A DNA stretch of 64,000 nt, from assembly GCA_949825025.1 (NCBI GenBank), contig OX463785.1:12091971-12155970 (forward strand), given 5' to 3'. The stretch comes from Siphlonurus alternatus. Taxonomy: Eukaryota > Arthropoda > Insecta > Ephemeroptera > Siphlonuridae. Under the pieces are notes generated by a model that was not told where the DNA came from, made no database searches, and worked only from the letters and a program-made list of their open reading frames with translations. Below, in pieces: positions 13,101 to 22,100 of this stretch; the first letter of the stretch is position 1, and every line of letters begins with the position of its first letter. The position numbers and the translations under genes are program-made.

Positions 13101-16100
13101 AAGCCGTAATCTCGTATTTTTTTCTCGGAAATAATGTACAATAGAAGGAAAAAATACGATAAGAGACTTAATGAATTTAAGATAAATTTTATATAAACCG
13201 TGGTGACTTGTTTCTCTAATAATCATAATTACGACTCAGGTTGGGACTTCTGTGCGGAACACAACATCGTAGCGGCCAATCAGAAGTACGGAGGGTCCGC
13301 GGGCTACAACGACTACGTCAGTCCGAACGTTCTCAATGAACACGCCACCTCAGCCTTCAGATACCTGCACACCACCGTGCACAGTCACAGCGAGTGAGTA
13401 CATGTTTGTAGGTCGTGAGTTCGAATCCCAAGAAAGGGTATTTTTAGTCAAGGTGACATAATCGACCATTTTCACTGAAGTTTTTACCTTTCCATGGGGG
13501 TCAATAAAAAAACTTTTTGCAGTTTTAAACATACAACATGCGCGTTTCTTTAAAACCATGAAAATAAATATTAATGAAAGGAGCGTCAGAAAATTCAGTT
13601 TAAATAATATATTTCTTGTTATTTATAGTGCATGTTTATGAAAGCAGAATTTTAATCACAAACGGGTTCTACATAATATACAGTATATTATGTACAGTCG
13701 TTGCCTTGGAAATGCCCCATAGGAATAATGCAGGACATGGACAAGGCTCCAAGTGGGAATTTTTCCAAGGTGACAAGTGTACGTATAAATGCTACAAACG
13801 CATAAATACGTTATTTATTGCTTTAAAGATGTTACTCCCAAAGTAGTGATAAAGTCTGTAATATTTTGGGCTTTCGTGCCTAGCAGGTTAGGCAACTTGT
13901 TATACTTGTCAGTGAAGCAGGTTGCATATTTGGTAGGCAGATATTTTCGTCTTATTTCTCGTACTTGGTGGTAAGGTTGATATATATAATATATTACTGA
14001 AGTAAATTATTATTTAAAAATAATATAAATTTAATATTTAATAAAATATACCTCTATAGCGTTTAAACATTTTTTTTTTCTTTTTTAATTTGCTTTAAAA
14101 CAAAATGATAATAATGAAATATTATCTATCATAGATATTTAATTATAATATAAAAGTTGGATGTTCCTGAAATATGTGAAAAATGTATGATCGATATGTT
14201 ATGCAAAAAGTATGTACGTACTAGCATTTTGCTAAATTAAAAACTCCCCTTACTACTTAAAAAAATAAGAACAGTATTATTCAAGAATTTTTACTTGCTC
14301 TAGTTAATTGATGGACGCAAGGAATGTACAATGTTTTGCTTATGGTAATTGTTTTGTATTTAGTGTTCACTTATGTTGTAATTTTCATTGATTTATTAAC
14401 TATTTACTTTATTAAAATATTAAAAATCTTAAATGTAACAAAAAATAAAACATTTAACATTTATAGTTATCATAATTATAAATCAAATTTGAAAAATTCA
14501 TTTTTAAAATAAAAAATAAACATTTCAAATTTACAAAAATTACATTATATTTTAAATAACTTAAATAATTATTTGTAAAATGAATTCACGTAATTAAAAA
14601 TGTGAAAATAATAATTTATTTTTGATATTTTTGAAGATAAAAAAATATTAATATTCTGATACAATTTATGATTCAACTACGATGAATAATAGGGGAAAAA
14701 AATCAATATCAAGTAAACTATAGATTGTTATGATTGTTTTGTATATAATGTTCACTGAATCCTAGAAACCTCCCGAATGAATCTTTTGAATATATAAATT
14801 GCAAAATATGGGGCGGAGATGGCGCTGCTGTAGTGCTTGTTATTGAAGTTTTTATGTCTGTTTTATTTCTACAAATTATGTGATAATATTAGTGCATACA
14901 AGTTTTAAAGTATGTAATTTATATCAGTGAATATTGTGCTGATCTGAAAATCTAACAAGATTTGTATTTTCATACTTGCTTTAAGCAAAATATTAATAAT
15001 CCGTGATCGTACAGACAACATTCAGTAAGTAGACACTTTTATACTGCAATACAGATAAACATGCAGGTCATGACTGAGCCACCTCCTCTTATTTATCAGT
15101 CATTACAGCAGCATAACATAAGTCATGATACAAATTATAATGTAAATTATAATACACAAAGAATAACAAGCGAAGTGATGCAAGTGTTTAGACCTTTGTT
15201 TACTGCACTAGCACATGATATAAACAATATATGGAACAAATTAGAACATATTAATAATAAAAATGATATTATAAATAATAAATGTGATCAATTATTGGAC
15301 AATTATCTGACTCTGGTGAACTTTAATGCAGGGAAAGGTGCTGCTACTGTTAGGAATGGAGTTTTAAGTGACAATTTGAAGTATGATTATTGTGGAGTGA
15401 CTTCTCAACTTAGAGAATTACCTCTTCGTAGCAGTGCACCTTGGGATCCTCGGCCTTCACGTGATACAAATCACTCCGCGCTACGAGTACCTGAATTTCC
15501 CAAGGAGTGGCGCGGCGATGACCTTCGCCCACATATTTTCACACTGAAATCTGCCCGCTCGGTGACACCTCCTAATGACGGTCTTGCACATCAAGACGAC
15601 TACGGGTGGCAGGAAGTACATCACGGCGGCCGCCCGAGTAGCAGCAATCAAACTTTTGATATTCTAACAACTAATAGGTTCGAGGTGTTAAATAATATGT
15701 CAGAAAATATTGTAACTAATAGACCTTTGAAACTTTTCAAAATTAATTACATTACTGGAGACATTTTTGAAATTATAAAAAAAACACCAATAGTTCATTG
15801 TGTGGGGAGTGACTTCTTAATGAAAAAAGGATTTGCTAAAAAAATTAATGAAATTTTTGGACAAACAGACAAATTACTTGATATGAATAAGAAAGTAGGA
15901 GAAATTGCAGTGTTGCCAGTTTGTGAGAATAGTTACATTTTTAATATGATAACTAAAAAATCATCTTATGACCTGCCTTTTCTCAATGATATAATGAAGT
16001 GTCTTTATGAATTAAAAGAAGTGTGTCTTATTCTTGGCGTTACCAAAGTTGCAATGCCAAAAATTGCTACAGGAAGAGATCAAGTGAGCTGGCCCACTAT

Positions 16101-19100
16101 TAGCAATATGCTCTACAAAGTGTTTGCTGGCACTAATTTTACAGTAAATGTGTACAGCCTGCCTCCAAGAGAGAGAGAGGGTCCAGTAGCATCAGATCCT
16201 CCTTCTTTTCTCAGCATAAAACACTACCCACCTCTATCAAGTAAGGACAATGTGATTAAAAATTATCAAACAAACAAAATTGTCACACCAAAAAAAAAAA
16301 ACAAATCACCTGATAAACATCGTAAAGACATATCAATGTATACCCCCTCTCCAAGGTCTTTTACGCCTCAGATACAAAGGAACGAGATGGGTGAGGAGGA
16401 GACAAATATCACACCACCCCCAACCAAATCCCCCACGGAGAACATTGTGATGATTACTGCGGGCAAGCCGCGAGTTGCGATGAGTGAGTTGGTGCAAGCG
16501 ACAAGTGAGGCGGGCTCTGTGGCGAGTGAGGTGGGTGTGGAGACACATCCCTCCCACCAACTCTTTGCAGACTCCTCGAGCACGACCCGCTTGACCCTCA
16601 GCACCCCTCGGACAGGGGGAGTGATGCCTCTTTTCGAGCAAGAAGAAACATCGCATGCTTTGTTTGACGGTTCGTCAGAGACAAGGTATTTGTTAGTGGA
16701 TGATGAACCGTCAATGGTTGATGAGTTTGAGGATGCTGAAATTGGTGTTCCTTTAGTCACTCGTGACACATTTAATACATCAATAAAAGATTTTAATGAC
16801 AGCTTACAATCGTTAAATATTTCTCCAGTTAAAGTATCTACAACGGTCAGTACTTTTGATAAGCCGTGCCTTAGGCCACGTCCAACTAAACATGCAATTA
16901 CCTAGCATTGATTTAATTACGTATGTGTCTATCAACCCTAATAATTGTTCTAATTCTCTTGATAAGCTGCGCATTATGCAGTTAAATATACCTGGTCTTA
17001 AAAATAAATTAAAATCTTTTGAGACTGAGTTAGAAAATGAAAATGTTGATATTATTGTAATTTGTGAGCATGGCTTACTGGAACATGAAATAATTTCACT
17101 ATCATTCCATAATTATTATATTGTTTCCTATTATTGTCGTTCCACTCGGATATGTGGTGGTGTAGCAATTATTGCAAGAAAGAGTCTTACGTCAGAAATA
17201 TTTAAAGTTACTTCCATAGAATCTTGTTTCGAATGTGCAGCTGCAAAGTTTTCTCTATGTACTTCTCAATCTATATACATAGTTTCTTTATATCGTCCAC
17301 CTGACAATAGTAATTTTAAATTAAAATATAATGGAAAAATTTATGACACAAATATGAAATTATTTTTACAAAATTTGGAAGATGTTTGTCAAAAATTAAT
17401 TAAATGTTGTAAAAAAAATGATATTATATTACTGGGAGGGGACTTTAATATTAACTTATTTAAAAAAGATAACATTTGTAATATGTATATGGATTTATTA
17501 AATTCTTATAATTTATCAGTTTTAAATAATGTAGCTACAAGAGAAACTACTACAAGTGCCACATTAATTGATCATTTAATAATTAATGACTTGCATTTTG
17601 ATTCACAAGTAACTACTACCAAATCAACACATTTATCTGACCATAAGTATACTATTGCAGAAATATTATATGAAATAAATTCTGTTAAAATTCAAACTAA
17701 AGGTAATTTTACTAGGCATTTTAGCCAAGATAATCTTGATTATTTTCATAGAATTTTACTAAAAGAAAATTGGTCTGATATTTTAAATTCGAGTGTTGAT
17801 TCTAATACAAAATGGCAGCTTTTTCTTGATATTTTCAATTATCATTTTAATGAAGCTTTTCCAAAGCAAAATAAAAAGAATAAAGTTAACAATAATAGTA
17901 AACCACCATGGATTTTAAAAAATCCTCAAATTGAACTTGATAGCATTCGTTTGAAAGAGTTGCATAAGGCCTCTAAACTTGATAAATCTTTGAATCAACA
18001 ATATAAACATGAACTAACTAGACACAGATCAAACATAAGTAAAGCTATTAAAACAGATAATGAGGATCACATAAATAAGGCAGCAAATAAAATTAAAGCT
18101 GCATGGGAAATTATATCCCGGAGTTGTAATGTCAAACCTCCTAAAAATATAGCAATTACAGAATTATTGATTGAAAACGATATTGTAACTGAACCTATTG
18201 AAATTTGTAACCATTTCAATAATTTTTTTGTTAACAAAGTAAATTTTATGGTCCATGATGAATTTTTAATTGATTCTGTTTCGTATGATTTTGACAACTT
18301 TACACAATTTGAAAATCATCCATTTACTTTTCACCCCATTTCGTTTGATTCAATGCTAAATAATATAAAATCACTACCTAATAAAAATACTGCAGGCCCA
18401 GATGAGGTTCCATATAAGGTAGTAAAATACTGCGGACCATTACTAGCAGTGCCATTGGCATATTTAATTAACGAATCTATATCTGAAGGTGAATATCCTA
18501 AAGTGCTAAAGATGTCAAAAGTTTTCCCATTGTTGAAAAAAGGTTCTAAACTGGATATTAATAATTATCGTTCCATTTCATCAGTTTCTGTGTTCGGTAA
18601 ATTATTTGAAAAATCATTGGATGATCAAATTACTGAACATAGATATAATAATGGGCTTATTTCAGACAGTCAACATGGGTTTATTAAAAATAAATCTACA
18701 ATAACTGCTACTTTTGCTTTGTTAAAATTAGTATATAAATGTATTGATAGCAAAAAATATTGCCTTGCAATTTTTTTTGATTTTGCTAAAGCATTTGATA
18801 GTATTGATAAAAATATAGTAATAAAGAAGTTAGCTGATTTAGGATGTAATTTAAAGAGTTTAAAATTGTTTCATTCTTACATGTCAGAGCGCTATCAATT
18901 TGTTCAAATTAATGGTGACAAATCTGATATTTTGCCCGTCACCCTCGGCGTTCCACAAGGGGGTAAAATTTCCACTACACTCTTTGGTATTGGGATTAAC
19001 GACCTGCCTGAGCATGTAGATGCTGAAGTAATAAAATATGCAGATGACACTACGGCATTTGTTTCTGCTGATACAGAGGAGGAGTTGATTCAGTTAGCTA

Positions 19101-22100
19101 ATAAAGTTGTTAAGGATGTTCAAGACTACTGTACTGAGAATAGACTTATGTTAAATAAGGATAAAACTGTGTTTATACAGTTTCATTCTCCCCGGTCACC
19201 TCCTGATAAGTCTTATTTGATTAAAATTTTGAATACCCCAATTAAAAGGGTACCTTGTGCGAAATTTTTAGGGATCCATATTAATGAAACTTTAGACTGG
19301 ACAACTCATGTGAATGAAATATGTAAAAGAATTAATTGGGCAAATTTTGTTTTGTATACATTGCGTGATCATGTATCTCAAAAAACTTTATTCACTGTAT
19401 ATTATTCTTATGTGTATCCTCATTTGGCTTATGGACTAATTTTTTTTGGTAGTTATTCCACTCATTTGAATAGACTCTTCATCTTGCAAAAACGTGCTTT
19501 GCGTACTATTCTTCATTTTAAGAAGACAGATACTTGTGTCTCACATTTTAGGGTGAATAATGTTTTAACTTTACCTTCAATGTACATTTTAAATTGTTGT
19601 GTATTTAAGCGCAAGTATCCTGAATTGTACACATGTAATGTTGATACTCATTTGTATAATACAAGAAACAAAGATAAAGTTACTACAGAAAGACATAACT
19701 CTGCTCAGTTCGAGAAAAGTTCTTTTTATCAAACTGCAAAAATTTATGATTTCTTGCCAAATAGTATCAAAAATATTGAAAGTGACGTTGTTTTTAAAAA
19801 AAGTTTAAAAAAAATATTGATTGAAAAAGAGTTCTATTCAGTGAAATCATATTTTAGTAACAAAATTAGTGAAAGTGTTATGATTAATGTACCTGTTAAT
19901 AATTGATTTTTTATTATTGTATTTATAAATGGTTAAAATTTATATCGATTATGCAATGTTTTATGTTTTGTTTTCAGTGTCTGACGTGAACCATGTTGTA
20001 TGTACAACCAGTTGTTCCAAAATAAAAAATAAAATAAAATAAAATGAAGAAAAAATTCGATAATAAAGTAGATATTGAGCCTAGTGGAGTTTAAAATTAT
20101 TTTTAGTTAAAATTATTATGCATGTACACCTTTTAATTGGCACCACGAACTATACTCTTTTGTTTGGGGGCATTGTCATGCAATTTATAGCTGCAGTTGG
20201 CGCGATTTACGAAGAGAGTTATCCAGGTTTCCCACTAAGGCTTGTCGACAGAATCGCATGATTTCGCAGAGTATGATAAAAAAAATTAAGAAACTATGCG
20301 ATCAGGTATGCGCGCGCACACAGCTTCGCATGGTATCGTATGGTATGATATCGTAAGTTTCTCATTTAGAACCGGTTCTAAATTTTTATCATACGAAGTC
20401 ATACGATATGAAATTATGCGATGCTGTCTGCGAGCAGCCTAACAAGTTTAGTGTCATTGAATTAGGCTGGCGCTAACCGCGGCTGGTGAGAAAGCTGGAT
20501 AACTCTTTCTGAATCACCCCCAGCGCTAGCAAACGAGACAGGAGTTTCAGTACTGGTGTCTCGAGTTCTTAAACTGCTTCTTATCATTCCAGACTGTACG
20601 GCGAGGGTCACAGCTACAACGGCTCCACACGAATGAGCGACCACTTCAACTGCCCTGCGATTCTTGAGGAGACTCCTTACAATCTAGACTACTACGTGCG
20701 AGGAATGTGTACCTCGCCCATGCAGAAAGCAGACAAGTACTACACGCATGAGGTACACCCCGGGACGAATGTATCTGTACTTGTTTACCCCAGAGTTGTT
20801 ATATTAATATAATAAGATATTAGAATGTGAAAATTTTAGTTTCTTAATCGAAAGAAGGGGTAAAAATATTATACTCTGAATTTTTCCAGAATTTTCTATA
20901 AGACCGGGAACTTATATTTTTAAAAAATTATTGAAAGCCTATTTTATGACGTCACGGGCGGCACTGCCCTATCCTTTTTCTTGAAGAGTGCCGCCCGTGA
21001 TGTCATCAAAATAGACTTTCAATCTTTTTTTTAAAAAATAGTTCCCGGTCTCAGAAAAATCTGAAAAAATTCACAGTACCATATTTTTACCCCTTCTTTC
21101 GATTAAGCCATTGCACTAAAATTTTCACATTCTAATATCTTATTGTGTTGGGTTTAAATAGCAAGTACAGTTTACTTGAAAATTTTATAAATTAGAAATA
21201 TTTATTTAATTATTATTAAAGGCAGTATACAGTGATTAAATCACAATTAAATGTGATTAAATGTCAAGTCTTATATACTAACAATTTAAATCAAAGCACA
21301 ATGAAGTCTGTCATATCTATTAAAGCCAACAATTATCTCTTCTTATCATTGTCACTAAAATCACCTGCTGGCTTCTTTCTGTGGTCTGTAGAACGTGTAC
21401 CTGCTGCTTTTTTGTAGGAGAAATTATCTAGGACCATCTCCTACCCTGGATTATCCCATGATATCAAATTTCAGGTTAACAAATTTCACGCCCTAAAATT
21501 TAAATCTAAAAATATACTAATTGTCTTTGGGGACTGTGCATGTGTAAATGGAAGCATATTTTATATACTTTTTATAATGTGTAAATTAAGTATACACTTT
21601 TCTTAAAGTATATTTGAGAATATTGTTAAAAATACTGTAGTAGATTTGCAGTAAGTGACATTGTGCCAGTTAAAGATGGCTACCATAGGATATCACAGCA
21701 AGTGCGCAAAATCTATTATAAAATTGCCCATGTAAACACACCTTTACACTACTTTCACCTTGAGTTCTTCAGTTCCAAAACTAGAGCTGTGATTGGTTGT
21801 TGTAGATCACGTGGTTCCTGTTCCGCTCCGGTAAACCATTCGGACTTGACTTGGAAAGCTTTGACATCCAGCGCGCTCGTGACCATGGTCTCAAACCATA
21901 CAACGACTACCGCGTTTTGTGTGGCCTGCCTCGTGCAAAGAACTTCCAAGACCTTCTGGACGTGCTCAGTGAAGAGGTGAGAGGTTTTATCTCTTGATTA
22001 AACCATGGTGGCTCCATTTACTATGGTGCTGACACGGATAAGACCCATGTATAAGGCTCGGCCAATCAGAGTGCGCAATTTTTGTCACATGACAGCAATT

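Larger units (their letters stand above)
14811..20045 (+). mobile_element. Full-length-like non-LTR retrotransposon (element A) in peroxidase intron 7
   Basis: A 5' leader of about 250 bp beginning near GGGGCGGAGATGGCGCTGC is followed by two overlapping ORFs and a short 3' UTR ending in an (AAAAT)n-type tail at about 20020-20045. It is in the same orientation as the host gene and accounts for most of the 7.2-kb intron. Endonuclease and reverse transcriptase in ORF2, together with the C-terminal layout, suggest the CR1/jockey group, but I cannot assign a clade firmly. I did not find a convincing target-site duplication, so the exact ends are estimates. Confidence 0.85.

Noticed and set aside
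16333..16769. Two minus-strand frames of 107 and 133 codons
   Set aside because: Antisense to the GC-richer tail of retrotransposon ORF1, which is clearly coding on the plus strand.
21232..21417. Similar short peptides at 21232-21417 (+) and 62891-63100 (-)
   Set aside because: Similarity is at DNA level over a dispersed repeat, with AT-rich composition and no splice or start context.
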